Positions 25,817 through 35,108 of a DNA stretch of 42,723 nucleotides are shown here, in pieces (within the stretch, counting starts at the first letter, position 1; each line of letters begins with the position of its first letter). The stretch comes from an uncultured Verrucomicrobiota bacterium (lineage in GTDB: Bacteria > Verrucomicrobiota > Verrucomicrobiia > Opitutales > Seribacteraceae). The notes beneath the pieces are model-generated. The model saw only the letters and a program-made list of their open reading frames with translations, did not search any database and was not told where the DNA came from. The stretch spans positions 1 through 42,723 of the forward strand of contig CACHJU010000018.1 of NCBI GenBank assembly GCA_902580225.1. The letters run 5' to 3'. The position numbers and the translations under genes are program-made.

Positions 25817-26500
25817 ATGAGTGTTCTTAAAATAGAGCAACTAAAGAAGTCTTATACAACACCAAGTGGGAAAAAGTTACCCGTAATCGATGTGCATACA
25901 TTCTCTCTTAATGCAGGAGAGTTTTATGGTATGCATGGTAAAAGTGGATCAGGAAAGACAACATTCTTACACCTAATTGCGGGGATTCTTAGCCCCGACA
26001 GTGGGTTAATTGAACTGCAGGGCAGGGATGTTGGAAAAATGTCAATCTCTGAGAGAGACGCCCTTCGAGCTTCACAGATTGGATATGTTTTTCAGTCCTT
26101 TAATTTGCTTCAGGGGTTTACATGTCTCGAAAATCTTGAAATAGCGATGTCTTTTTCCGGAAATTTGAAAACAGATATAGCGGTGGAATTACTAGAAAGG
26201 GTAGGGCTGAAGGAAAGAATGTCTTATTACCCTTATCAGTTGTCGATAGGGCAGCAACAAAGAGTGGCACTGGCAAGGGCAATGGTGAATCACCCCAAAT
26301 TAATTATTGCCGATGAACCGACGGGTAATTTGGATCCAGACAATGCCGAAATAGCGATGGAGCTTTTACGGGATTTATGTGAAGAAATAAATATTACGCT
26401 CTTGGTGGTTAGCCATGATTCAAAAATCATCGATAATTTTAATCAAAAATTAAGCTGGGAAGAAATTAATAATTTCAACAACACGGAAGTGGATTTGTAG
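25817..26500 (+). CDS. LolD/MacB-type ABC transporter ATP-binding protein
   Basis: A 227-residue ATPase with Walker A GKSGSGKTT (41-49), Q-loop VFQSFNLLQGFTCLENLEIA, signature LSIGQQQRVALARA (LSIGQ instead of LSGGQ, 142-146), Walker B LIIADEPTGNLDPDN and switch LLVVSHD. The EPTGNLD text places it with LolD/MacB/DevA ATPases that drive FtsX-like permeases by a mechanotransmission mechanism rather than transport through a channel. The permease gene begins 10 bp downstream. With the DUF3299 gene further on, the set resembles part of the zinc-responsive zrg operon in Vibrio; the role here is inferred. Confidence 0.93.
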   Translation: MSVLKIEQLKKSYTTPSGKKLPVIDVHTFSLNAGEFYGMHGKSGSGKTTFLHLIAGILSPDSGLIELQGRDVGKMSISERDALRASQIGYVFQSFNLLQGFTCLENLEIAMSFSGNLKTDIAVELLERVGLKERMSYYPYQLSIGQQQRVALARAMVNHPKLIIADEPTGNLDPDNAEIAMELLRDLCEEINITLLVVSHDSKIIDNFNQKLSWEEINNFNNTEVDL

Positions 26501-26510
26501 TGCTTGTAAT

Positions 26511-27725
26511 ATGAATAAATTTCGTTCGTTTTCACTTCTTTGTTTTCGGGGGGTCAAGCAATTTGGATTTTCCTCGTTTGTCGCATCCCTCACTATTGCC
26601 ATGGCAGGTGGATTATTTTTGGGAACTTGGAAAATAAAAGAAAGTGCTCAAGAATCATTTAATTTATCTTCGGGTGGATTTGATGCCGTATTAGGAGCCC
26701 GCGGATCAAAATTACAGCTTATACTTAATGCTCTTTTTCATTTGGAGGCATCCCCTGGAAATCTTTCTTGGGATCAATATGAAATGATTAAGAATACACC
26801 CGGTGTAAAAGAAGCATACCCTTTAGCGGTTGGAGATAATTTGTTGGGATATCGATTGGTGGGTACTTTATCCTCTATGTTTGAGGTTCACGAATGGAAA
26901 GAGGGAGAGAAATACAAAGTTCAGGGGAAAGGTCGTATATTTACTGATAATGCAAGGGAAGCTCTTGTCGGTAATTTTGTTGCCAACAAATTGAAACTTC
27001 AAATAGGGGATACTTTTCAACCATACCATGGGCTTACTTTTAGGGAAGACAGTAAACATGATGAAATATATGTGGTTGTAGGTATATTGGAACCCACGGG
27101 GACTCCTGCTGATAAAGTTATCTGGATTCCAATCAAGGGAATTCAACACATGGAAGGGCATTCAAAAGAATATGCATCTTCAGTTAGTGCAGTTTTGGTA
27201 AAACTAAAAGGAGCAGCCGGATTTGCATTAGAAATGAAATATAATAAACAAGGCAATCAAGCAACACTTGCTTGGCCAATTGCGGCCACTCTTGCAGAAT
27301 TTTTTGACCGGTTAGCCTGGTTCGAAAAAATACTCGAGTGGATTGCCTATCTGGTCGGATTAGTTGCCGGTTTGATTATCCTAGCAGTATTAAGAAATTC
27401 AATGAACGAAAGAAGGCGAGAGTTTGCTATTTTGCGATGCCTTGGAGCGGGAAGAAGTTTTGTTACTAATGTGGTGTTAGGGCAATCCATAATAATTTCT
27501 TTGATTGGAGCCACGGGCTCATTCTTTATTTATTTTGTAATGAATGGTGTGGCATCTCATTTTATCAGGGAGCAGACGGGCGTTCTTTTGGAGCCATTCA
27601 AGATCGATTTTACTTTTATTTATGTATTCTTATCCATTTTAGCTTTAGGAATTATAAGTGCACTGCCTACCGCTTTTTTGGCTTACCGAGTAGATATTAG
27701 CAAGAATCTCCGTTCATTGACCTAA
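26511..27725 (+). CDS. FtsX/MacB-like ABC transporter permease
   Basis: A 404-residue permease with one N-terminal membrane segment (about 18-38), a large periplasmic domain (about 45-275) and three C-terminal segments (WIAYLVGLVAGLIILAVL, SIIISLIGATGSFFIYFV, FIYVFLSILALGIISALP). The text MNERRREFAILRCLGAGRSFV after the second segment is the FtsX-domain coupling region. GFDAVLGARGSKLQLILNALFHLE near residue 55 (in parts) is characteristic of the group found next to DUF3299 proteins. It forms a complex with the ATPase encoded just upstream. It probably acts on a periplasmic or membrane-embedded substrate; nothing specific can be read from the sequence. Confidence 0.9.
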   Translation: MNKFRSFSLLCFRGVKQFGFSSFVASLTIAMAGGLFLGTWKIKESAQESFNLSSGGFDAVLGARGSKLQLILNALFHLEASPGNLSWDQYEMIKNTPGVKEAYPLAVGDNLLGYRLVGTLSSMFEVHEWKEGEKYKVQGKGRIFTDNAREALVGNFVANKLKLQIGDTFQPYHGLTFREDSKHDEIYVVVGILEPTGTPADKVIWIPIKGIQHMEGHSKEYASSVSAVLVKLKGAAGFALEMKYNKQGNQATLAWPIAATLAEFFDRLAWFEKILEWIAYLVGLVAGLIILAVLRNSMNERRREFAILRCLGAGRSFVTNVVLGQSIIISLIGATGSFFIYFVMNGVASHFIREQTGVLLEPFKIDFTFIYVFLSILALGIISALPTAFLAYRVDISKNLRSLT

Positions 27726-27794
27726 GCTATAATATTCAATAATTTAAAGAGGTATGGGCTTGCGACATATGGTTTTTGAGATAATTCATTATTA

Positions 27795-28544
27795 ATGCCC
27801 GTTAAACCGTATTCAGTAATCCTAGTTTTTCTTTGTTTTTCGTGCACCGAAGAAAAAAATGAAGAAATTTCAAAAAATCTTCATCCGATTGGTCAACCAA
27901 TCGTTGGCGAACCCATATTACCAGTTGAAGATGATTTAAATAATTCAGAAATAATGGTGAGTTCTGAAGGACCAGAAATTAGTGTAATCAATGAATTTAA
28001 AGATTTGAATTCTTCTTCAGAAGAGGTAATAGAAGAGGGATTTGTAGTAAATGGCGTTCGAAAAATAAACGATCAAAATAATACTGAATTAAGCATCGTA
28101 AGTAATCTTCCTCCCTTAGATGAGAATAGTGGATATGAAAGTTTACCATTCCGGGACTTAACCAATTTTGCTTATGAAGTCAGTTGGGAAGACGATGGCA
28201 TGGAGTTTGATTTTTCCGCTTATTCGAAAAGAGTTCCAAAATTGATCAGGGATCAAAATGGTCTAGCTGTTGCAGTTGAGGGGTTCATGATTCCCACAAT
28301 TGTTGATGAGAATAATAAAGTTAAAGAATTTCTTCTTCTTCCAGACCAAATGAGTTGCTGTTTTGGGCAAAGTCCCGAAGCTAATGGATGGGTAGTCGTT
28401 TCAGCCCCAAATGGAGTTGAAGTTCTAATGGATCAAGTTATCAGGGTGATGGGAAACTTGACTGTAGAGGAAAGGTGGGACGAAGAATACTTCGTTGGGC
28501 TCTACCACCTCGACTGCAATGAAATAATTGAACCTTCTTTGTAA
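27795..28544 (+). CDS. DUF3299 lipoprotein
   Basis: A 249-residue protein with a lipoprotein signal (FLCFSC, C17), a low-complexity acidic region (about 20-110) and a C-terminal DUF3299 domain: VAVEGFMIPTIVDENNKVKE, FLLLPDQMSCCFGQSPEANGW, VVVSAPNGV. The CC in MSCCFGQSPEAN is the conserved cysteine region of that family and may bind metal. It follows the ABC permease gene by 69 bp on the same strand, the arrangement known elsewhere for DUF3299 proteins. It may hand a metal or other ligand to the ABC complex in the periplasm. No experimental function is known to me for DUF3299. Confidence 0.8.
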   Translation: MPVKPYSVILVFLCFSCTEEKNEEISKNLHPIGQPIVGEPILPVEDDLNNSEIMVSSEGPEISVINEFKDLNSSSEEVIEEGFVVNGVRKINDQNNTELSIVSNLPPLDENSGYESLPFRDLTNFAYEVSWEDDGMEFDFSAYSKRVPKLIRDQNGLAVAVEGFMIPTIVDENNKVKEFLLLPDQMSCCFGQSPEANGWVVVSAPNGVEVLMDQVIRVMGNLTVEERWDEEYFVGLYHLDCNEIIEPSL

Positions 28545-28560
28545 GGCAGGATTCTTTCCG

Positions 28561-29163
28561 TTATTCCTTTTCAGCTTTCTTTTTTGAGTCTACAGCTGTC
28601 CCGACAGAGACATTAATCATAATATCAGGATCATCTACAGAACCATTGTCGGATTTTGAACCTAATTTTATTTTATCAACAAATTCCATTCCTTCAATGA
28701 CCTGTCCCCAGACTGTATATTGTCCGTCCAAAAAAGAGGATTCATCAAAGCAGATAAAAAACTGACTATTAGCACTATCAGGATCTGATGATCTTGCCAT
28801 TGAACAGGTTCCCTTGATGTGTTCACGATCATTAAATTCTTCTTTTAAGTCAGGAAGGTCTGAACCACCAGTACCCACTCTTCTTTTATTAAAGTCTTTA
28901 GAATTTCCATGTTCAATGTCACCAGTCTGTGCCATGAATCCCTCAATTACTCGATGAAAGACTACACCATTGTATTTTCCTTCATTAGCCAGTTTTTTTA
29001 TTCTTTCAACATGATTGGGGGCGTCATCTGTATATAATTCAATGACAACTTTTCCGTCTTTGAGTTCAATAATCAAGGTATTTTCTGGATCTAGTTTATC
29101 TTTTTTAGCTTCTGACATAGCAAAGGGAAGCAGGAACACGAGTAACGCGAAGTACTTCATCAT
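28561..29163 (-). CDS. Secreted cyclophilin-type peptidyl-prolyl isomerase
   Basis: 200 residues, with a signal peptide (about 1-18, ...FAMSEA) and a single cyclophilin domain showing the family motifs VVFHRVIEGFMAQTGD, CSMARSSDPDSANSQFFICF and FLDGQYTVWGQVIEGMEFVD. The catalytic Arg (FHR) and the QFFI core are present. It helps fold exported proteins in the periplasm. An acidic/lysine-rich tail follows the domain. The gene is convergent with the DUF3299 gene, 16 bp apart, and separate from the DUF1501 gene upstream. Confidence 0.95.
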   Translation of the reverse strand: MMKYFALLVFLLPFAMSEAKKDKLDPENTLIIELKDGKVVIELYTDDAPNHVERIKKLANEGKYNGVVFHRVIEGFMAQTGDIEHGNSKDFNKRRVGTGGSDLPDLKEEFNDREHIKGTCSMARSSDPDSANSQFFICFDESSFLDGQYTVWGQVIEGMEFVDKIKLGSKSDNGSVDDPDIMINVSVGTAVDSKKKAEKE

Positions 29164-29292
29164 AATATATATTATAGGTTGTGGTGCAGTAAATTAAGAA
29201 AATTATATCAACTTAAAAAACCGCTTGGGTAAAGGGTGAAATGAAACTGTTTAAAAATTAATGGATAAAAACTCGAATAAAAATCAGATGTT

Positions 29293-30594
29293 TTAAATAA
29301 GTTGAGTAATTGGTTGGCCTTTGTCTGTAAGAGTAAAAGGCCGCATGGTGGAAGAGTAGATGATTTGATCTAGCGGAAGTCCAAGCGAATAGGCTATAGT
29401 TGCATTAAAATCTGGGATTTCAACTTTTTGCTCAACGACTTCCCTTCCTTCTTTGTCGGTCTTCCCCCATACTTGTCCTCCTTTGATACCTCCACCAGCG
29501 AGCATGCATGAAAAAGCTTTTGGGTAGTGATCTCTGCCCTCATTCACATTGATAATTGGTGTTCTGCCAAATTCCGTTGCCAATACCACCAGAGTTTCAT
29601 CAAGCATACCTCTTTTTGATAAATCATCCAAAAGTGCGGAAAGTGCTTGATCTAAAATAGCGGTTCTCTCAGGAACTCGGGTGAAATTATTTTGATGAGT
29701 GTCCCAACCGCCAAGTTGAACTTCGACGAATCGAACTTGCCTTTCCACTAAACGACGAGCAAGAAGTACACCCTGTCCAAAATTATCTTCTCCGTATGAT
29801 TCGCGTAGATTATCCTTTTCTTCTGAAAGATCAAAAGCTTTAAGATCTTTGCTTTTCATTAAGCGCACAGCATCTTCGTACATGCTTGTATAGGCATGTA
29901 CTTTTTTCAGATCGTATTTCTGAACAAATTTTCGGTCGAGTTTATTGGACAAGTCGAGGTTTTTTTCAAAGCCTTGTTCAGAAAATCCCTTGAGCATCCT
30001 GCAATTTCGTAAACCGTCATTTGGATTTCCAACTGCGAGTGGTTGATGAGTTGAAGGCAAAAATCCAGATAAAGGGTGTCGACTGCCACCGTTTATGATG
30101 ACTGCCCCTGGAAGAGTTGGATTGAATCGACCATCTAGTTTGGTCATCCATGCACCCATGCTCGGGTGAACAATAGTAGCCCTTTGTGCATAACTAGTAT
30201 GCATAAAATAATTTCCCTGTTGATGTGCACCTTTTGTGGATGTCATACCACGTACTATTGCAATCTTGTCAGCATGATTTGCAAGCAGGGGAAGGTTCTC
30301 TGCAATTTTTATCCCTTCTGATTTGGTTTTTATTGCCTGAGTCGGTCCACCGGTTTCGGTTCCGGGTTTGGGATCAAAGGTATCGATATGAGACATGCCC
30401 CCTGACATGTAGAGGTAGATAACATTTTTGGCCTTTGGTGCTGTATTAAGAGGCCTGTTTAACCCGAGCCCAGCTCCGAATGATCTTTCCGGTATGGCCC
30501 AGGGCAGAATACTAACACCAAGAAAGCCTTTCGCTGCATAGCTCATGAACCTCCGTCTTTCAAGTTCTCCGATATTATTAAAAGTTTTATTCAC
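29293..30594 (-). CDS. DUF1501 secreted protein, partner of the DUF1549/DUF1553 protein
   Basis: A sulfatase/alkaline-phosphatase-like DUF1501 protein, abundant in PVC bacteria. It has a Tat-like leader (RRRFMSYAAKGFLGVSILPW) and family text: AKNVIYLYMSGGMSHIDTFDPKPG (in parts), VRGMTSTKGAHQQGNYFMHT, QLGGWDTHQNNF, TLVVLATEFGRTPIINVNEGRDHYPKAF. The longest frame starts at ATG 30666 and would overlap the upstream gene by 43 bp. I prefer GTG 30594, which gives a leader like that of relatives and a 29-bp gap, though it has no clear ribosome-binding site. Adjacent DUF1549-DUF1501 pairs are a hallmark of Planctomycetota and Verrucomicrobiota. Substrate unknown; perhaps sulfated or phosphorylated polysaccharide. 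Confidence 0.9.
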   Translation of the reverse strand: MNKTFNNIGELERRRFMSYAAKGFLGVSILPWAIPERSFGAGLGLNRPLNTAPKAKNVIYLYMSGGMSHIDTFDPKPGTETGGPTQAIKTKSEGIKIAENLPLLANHADKIAIVRGMTSTKGAHQQGNYFMHTSYAQRATIVHPSMGAWMTKLDGRFNPTLPGAVIINGGSRHPLSGFLPSTHQPLAVGNPNDGLRNCRMLKGFSEQGFEKNLDLSNKLDRKFVQKYDLKKVHAYTSMYEDAVRLMKSKDLKAFDLSEEKDNLRESYGEDNFGQGVLLARRLVERQVRFVEVQLGGWDTHQNNFTRVPERTAILDQALSALLDDLSKRGMLDETLVVLATEFGRTPIINVNEGRDHYPKAFSCMLAGGGIKGGQVWGKTDKEGREVVEQKVEIPDFNATIAYSLGLPLDQIIYSSTMRPFTLTDKGQPITQLI

Positions 30595-30623
30595 AGTAGA
30601 TATAGATTTGAAGGAAGGATACT

Positions 30624-32795
30624 TTATTGAACGAATGAAAATTGTCGGGTATTTAAAAGAGCCCATGCAACCCCAAAGAAACGACGGTTATCGGCTTGGG
30701 CTAAAGCTTTTTTTTGATTTTCTGTCATCTTTTTGTAGTGCTTTTTCTTAGTTTTAGACCAATTAGCTGATACCTTAAAGGAGGGAGGCGGGATCGTAGA
30801 TTTCGCTTTCACTACAGAAAGGCAATTTTTAAGTTCATCTTTCGAGGGTTTACGGTTGAGAAGAGACAAAAATAAAATCTTAATCTTTTCTTCATCTGAA
30901 TGAGCTTGGGATAAGTTTTGAGATAAGGGAGACAAAGGGTTAAATACAGCACCATAAATCACACCGTTTAAGAGGGTAAGAGCTTGTGGTACGGATGCCT
31001 GTTTGCTTGAGTTTTCAATAATTTCGCGATCCGATTGTCCAAATTCTCTCAGAAAATGACCAGGAGGAGCGGGAGTTGTGATTTCTGAGGCTCTCATCAA
31101 CCCGGTATTATAACCTTTCCATCGAGAATCTGCTTTTCCAATTCCGGAAGTTCCTCGATTATATAGGGAGCGGACGTCGAAATCATCCCCCATAATTATT
31201 TTCGCAAACAAGCTTCTCTGGTGATTTCGGGCTTTCCCGTAATCTCTGCGTAAGCGAGCTACTGCTTCTCGATCATCAGCTTCTTGCGCCTCCCGAAGGT
31301 CATTTTGGATACGCTCCATTTCGCTGAGTACCTCTTTGCTTGCCTTTGCCGCCTTTCCGGCAAGTGAAACCATAACGCCAGGTTTGAGGTTTGTAATTTT
31401 ATCCTGATATTCGGCAAATCGTTCGAGTTTGTTATCTATGACTTTCGGATCCCTTATCCTTTCGTCGGGGTGGGGTATTGCAAGAGAGATAAAGGAGTCC
31501 CATAACTGTTCGGCGGACATTCGGGCAAGGATTGGTCCTTCGAAATAATGGGGTTGATCATTGGCGATTTCATAGTTTACCGCTTCACGATTGAATATTT
31601 TCACATTTAGTAGCACACGTTGAAATTCTTTCAAATCGTAATTAACCCGGACCATAAGTTTTTCCAAATGGTTTAGAAGTTCAGGAATTGAAGCTTGGGT
31701 ATCATCACGCCAATCATCAACTGGCTCGACCAAGCCCCTTCCGAAAATCTTTTTCCACATTCGATTGGCGATGACCTTGGTGAAGCGTGGATTTTCCGGT
31801 GAGGTCATCCATTTCCCATAGGCATTAACCTTATCGTTAGTCTTACCCAATTCAAGGGGTTTTCCAAAAATAGGTGCTGGAGAGACTCGATCCTTAGGCT
31901 TGGCGTCATCATATTGATAATCGTGGGGTAAAGTGAGTGATCTTTCTGTATGCCGTGCTCCATATCGGAGAGGTTGAATCATCTCTTGAAGAGCCTTCTT
32001 CAATGCTGCACTTTCCTTGGATTGTGCTTTTTTCTTTCTTTTTTGAAGAGAAAGATCTTTGTTCGCTTGAGCAAAGTGATTTTTTAAACGATTTTGCAGA
32101 TCTCCACCCATTCTAGTAGTAATCCCATATGTAAAAGCAGCCATTTTGTAATATTCTTGCTGAGTCCATTTGTCGAAAGGGTGGTTATGGCATTGCGCAC
32201 AAACCATTTGCGTTCCAAGAAAAAGTTGCGTGGTATTAGACATGTTGTCCAGTTCCATACCTGCATCTCTGAGGTAGTACCCAGCTGCACCGTCTTCCCA
32301 GGGGTATCCTTCCGCAGTGATCAAAGAGAAAGCCACTTGGTCGTAAGGGATATTCTGATTTATCTGTTCGCGAACCCAGTAGTTGTAAATTTCGCCTGCA
32401 CCGATTTGATTGCCGCCACGCATTCGAGTCTGCAACCTGAGCAAATCGGCCCACCAATTGAACATTTGACTATCGTAGGCAGGAGACACCAAGAGATAAT
32501 CAATAAGTCTGGCTACTTGATCCTCGTTTCTATTATTAAGAAACGCGGTAGTTTCTTCGAAGGATGGAATCCTTCCTGCAACTGTTAGGTAAGTTCTACG
32601 AAGCAGTTGCCCATCATTTAAAATTTGGGGAATCTCTAGATTATGCTTGCGGTGGGCATTGTCTAAAATTTGATCTATGGCAGCGGCTTCTTTGGCAACT
32701 TGTTGGGGAGAGAGCAAAAATGAATCATGAAACAACTCTCCACTTAAGGGCAAAAAAAGTGAAAAGAAAGTAACAAAAGGTAAAATCTTTATCAT
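30624..32795 (-). CDS. DUF1549/DUF1553 (PSCyt2/PSD1) secreted protein with CxxCH motif
   Basis: 723 residues with a signal peptide (about 1-19) and the two PVC-specific domains. The N-terminal DUF1549 has LNDGQLLRRTYLTVAGRIPS and the single CAQCHNHPFDKW (C199, C202, H203), a potential heme-c site. The C-terminal DUF1553 has WMTSPENPRFTKVIANRMWKKIFGRGLVEPVDDWRD in parts and NRKPSKDELKNCL. A coiled-coil stretch (about 480-540) joins them. Unlike many relatives it lacks an extra N-terminal cytochrome domain. It sits 29 bp upstream of the DUF1501 gene. The pair probably works in the periplasm on an unknown organic substrate. Confidence 0.93.
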   Translation of the reverse strand: MIKILPFVTFFSLFLPLSGELFHDSFLLSPQQVAKEAAAIDQILDNAHRKHNLEIPQILNDGQLLRRTYLTVAGRIPSFEETTAFLNNRNEDQVARLIDYLLVSPAYDSQMFNWWADLLRLQTRMRGGNQIGAGEIYNYWVREQINQNIPYDQVAFSLITAEGYPWEDGAAGYYLRDAGMELDNMSNTTQLFLGTQMVCAQCHNHPFDKWTQQEYYKMAAFTYGITTRMGGDLQNRLKNHFAQANKDLSLQKRKKKAQSKESAALKKALQEMIQPLRYGARHTERSLTLPHDYQYDDAKPKDRVSPAPIFGKPLELGKTNDKVNAYGKWMTSPENPRFTKVIANRMWKKIFGRGLVEPVDDWRDDTQASIPELLNHLEKLMVRVNYDLKEFQRVLLNVKIFNREAVNYEIANDQPHYFEGPILARMSAEQLWDSFISLAIPHPDERIRDPKVIDNKLERFAEYQDKITNLKPGVMVSLAGKAAKASKEVLSEMERIQNDLREAQEADDREAVARLRRDYGKARNHQRSLFAKIIMGDDFDVRSLYNRGTSGIGKADSRWKGYNTGLMRASEITTPAPPGHFLREFGQSDREIIENSSKQASVPQALTLLNGVIYGAVFNPLSPLSQNLSQAHSDEEKIKILFLSLLNRKPSKDELKNCLSVVKAKSTIPPPSFKVSANWSKTKKKHYKKMTENQKKALAQADNRRFFGVAWALLNTRQFSFVQ

Positions 32796-32895
32796 AACTT
32801 GATAATCATCATATCATAATGACAATATGTTGCACTCCAAAACTCAACTTCTGTGTAATTTTTATTTTAGAAGGTTGGGCAATTACTGGGTATCC

Positions 32896-35043
32896 CTAAA
32901 ACCTATTAGACAGAGAGATAATAAAATTTCGACCGCTTCCATTCAAACCTGATCCGTGCACACGGTAGTCCTCATCAGTAAGGTTTTCTATCCCAATATA
33001 AAGGGATGAATTTTTAGTAAGTTTTCGACTGCCCCTAATTCCAAATGTCAAGTATGACGGAGTTCCATCCTTGGGAATTCGTGAACCATCGGTTTCATCT
33101 TTGAGAGAAAGTTTATCTGCTTTGCTGACTGCAAGTGCAGAGAATTCAGCCCACCAGTTGGAGTTTTGGGGAGTAAAGCGGGTTGAAAAGTAAATTTGGG
33201 GAGGCATTAAGCGTGTAATTGATCTGTCGGTTGGCGAATAGTTTCTTCCATCAATGCTAACAGTACCAGTTGCATTATTATCAAGTAATTGTTCAATCTT
33301 ACCATCCATCCATGAGAGCCTAATATCGGACTTCCACGATTGGGTCCAGTCGTATGATAATTCAATTTCAACTCCTTGAATGTAACCATCTCCATTTGCT
33401 TTGAGTACATTTGACTTACCGGTTTCAATAGGGGAGCGCATAATCATATCGTTAATCCAGGTGTAATAGTAAGACGAAAAAAATGACCAATCCCCAGCCG
33501 AAATCCGAGTCCCAATTTCTGCTTGCAGGAATTTTTCTGGTTCAAGTTTGGTATTAGGCTTTTCGATTGCACTGGTTTCGTCTGTTGAAGTGAGGTCATA
33601 CAAACTGGGTGGCCTAAATCCTTGAGAAAGCCCAACAAAGAAAAACTTGTCTGCCCCGAAATTTTTACTTGCCCGTATGGAACCAATTAATTCGTCATAA
33701 TTCTTTGTTTCGGAATTTTGAACAGTCGAAACATCATTATTTTTTAGATAATATCGGTCAAGTTCAGCCCTAATAGCAGCAAAACGAATACCTGGTTCCA
33801 AAGTCCAACCGGATTCGAACTTAACCGAATCATTCAAATAAAAAGCAAGTTTGTTATAATGAGCATCTGCAGCAAGAGGACCTTGAACTAAATCAGATAA
33901 CTTAATTTCGTTATCATCAAATTTATAACCACCCGAAAGCAAAGATTCTCTATGCCATTCTACACCATAGGAGAGTATTCCGCCCCAAAGATCGTCCGTT
34001 TCAAACCTCGCATTTATTCCCATGTCTTTCAGGTCAAAAAACTGAAAATCTCCTCCACTGGTTCTTTCTTTCATGCGGTTTCTTTCTTGTTCATGTTGAT
34101 GAAGGCTTAGGGTAATAATACCGCTGTCAAACGCTCCTTCTAAGTCTTGCCATTTGAGTTTTCCATAATACAGGTTCCGTTGTTGATCGAGTCGCCTCCA
34201 TCTTTCAGACCCCGGAGAAAGTCCCATCCAAGTTAAACCGTCTGTAGTTTTATGAGTTCTAGGCACATCATTCATAAAAGTCTGCTGAACTCCAAAAATA
34301 GCTTTTGCATCCTGATTAAGCTTTCGAGCAACTCGGAAATTTGTTCCGCGTGAGTCATATCCAGTGTTGCTTTGTTTACCAATTTCCTTCCCAGCTTTTA
34401 AATCCCCAAAAGAACGCTCTGCATGAGATATTTCCCCGAACCATTTCGAACTGGATACTGATCCTTTCAGAGCAGCCATCCATGATCCTTCAGCCGAGGA
34501 TAATCGCCCCAAAAAATTTCCAGATTTTAATACTTTATCATCTGAAAAAACGGGTTCTTTGGAAACAATGTTAACAACCCCACCGATTGCATCTGCTCCA
34601 TGAATAATTCCATTTGAACCACGAACCAACTCTATTTGATTCGTTCCAAATGCTTCTACCGTACTCCAATATTGATTGGGCCCCGAACGCATAGCCGAAT
34701 GGTTGAGGCGAATTCCATCTACAAGCAATAAATTATGGTACCCAGTAAGTCCTCGAACGTAGGGTGAGGATTGGCCCAGTGCGGTTTTTTGAACCATGAT
34801 TGAAGGAATTCCAGATAAAGCTTCGGGCAACGACCTGGCAGTCCTCTGTATGGCATCAGTTTGCAGGGTAGTAATCGACCAAGCAGTAGAATGCAAAGGC
34901 TCTGGGAATCCACCTTTAGAAGTCACAACCATGGGTGCGAGTTCGTCAATGGTCTCAGTTTTTGCTTTTGAAAAGGCTACAGTAGGATAGCTGCCAATCA
35001 ACAAGGCAAAGACGAAACAAGTATGGGGACAAAAAAAATTCAC
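32896..35043 (-). CDS. TonB-dependent outer-membrane receptor
   Basis: A plug domain (SLPEALSGIPSIMVQKTALGQSSPYVRGLTGYHNLLLVDGIRLN in parts, and QIELVRGSNGIIHGADAIGGVVNIVSK) precedes a beta-barrel of about 550 residues ending in SLSNRF with the usual terminal Phe. The frame opens at TTG 35085, but GTG 35043 gives a clean signal peptide (HTCFVFALLIGSYPTVAFS) and leaves the Fur/Zur-like dyad outside the gene, so I chose it. The plug most resembles receptors for iron complexes or other metals, vitamin B12 or sugars; the ligand cannot be read. Neighbouring MFS and metal genes suggest metal or metallophore uptake. Confidence 0.92.
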   Translation of the reverse strand: MNFFCPHTCFVFALLIGSYPTVAFSKAKTETIDELAPMVVTSKGGFPEPLHSTAWSITTLQTDAIQRTARSLPEALSGIPSIMVQKTALGQSSPYVRGLTGYHNLLLVDGIRLNHSAMRSGPNQYWSTVEAFGTNQIELVRGSNGIIHGADAIGGVVNIVSKEPVFSDDKVLKSGNFLGRLSSAEGSWMAALKGSVSSSKWFGEISHAERSFGDLKAGKEIGKQSNTGYDSRGTNFRVARKLNQDAKAIFGVQQTFMNDVPRTHKTTDGLTWMGLSPGSERWRRLDQQRNLYYGKLKWQDLEGAFDSGIITLSLHQHEQERNRMKERTSGGDFQFFDLKDMGINARFETDDLWGGILSYGVEWHRESLLSGGYKFDDNEIKLSDLVQGPLAADAHYNKLAFYLNDSVKFESGWTLEPGIRFAAIRAELDRYYLKNNDVSTVQNSETKNYDELIGSIRASKNFGADKFFFVGLSQGFRPPSLYDLTSTDETSAIEKPNTKLEPEKFLQAEIGTRISAGDWSFFSSYYYTWINDMIMRSPIETGKSNVLKANGDGYIQGVEIELSYDWTQSWKSDIRLSWMDGKIEQLLDNNATGTVSIDGRNYSPTDRSITRLMPPQIYFSTRFTPQNSNWWAEFSALAVSKADKLSLKDETDGSRIPKDGTPSYLTFGIRGSRKLTKNSSLYIGIENLTDEDYRVHGSGLNGSGRNFIISLSNRF

Positions 35044-35060
35044 AGAGTAGAATTTATACA

Positions 35061-35079
35061 GAAACTGATAATGATTTTC
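35061..35079 (-). promoter_or_regulatory. Fur/Zur-like dyad upstream of the TonB-dependent receptor
   Basis: A 19-bp imperfect palindrome (GAAACTGATAATGATTTTC) shows 14 of 19 self-complementary positions and contains GATAATGAT, the core of Fur-type operators. It is 18 bp upstream of the preferred GTG start of the receptor gene and in the 65-bp gap after the MFS gene. AT-rich DNA makes chance matches likely, so confidence is limited. Confidence 0.4.
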
Positions 35080-35108
35080 TAGCAATAGAAGAATTAGAGA
35101 TCATTTGC

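Noticed and set aside
32801-32821. Fur-like sequence (GATAATCATC... ) just upstream of the DUF1549 gene
   Set aside because: It lies 6 bp from the start codon, the match is confined to AT-rich half sites, and no clear dyad of useful length is present.
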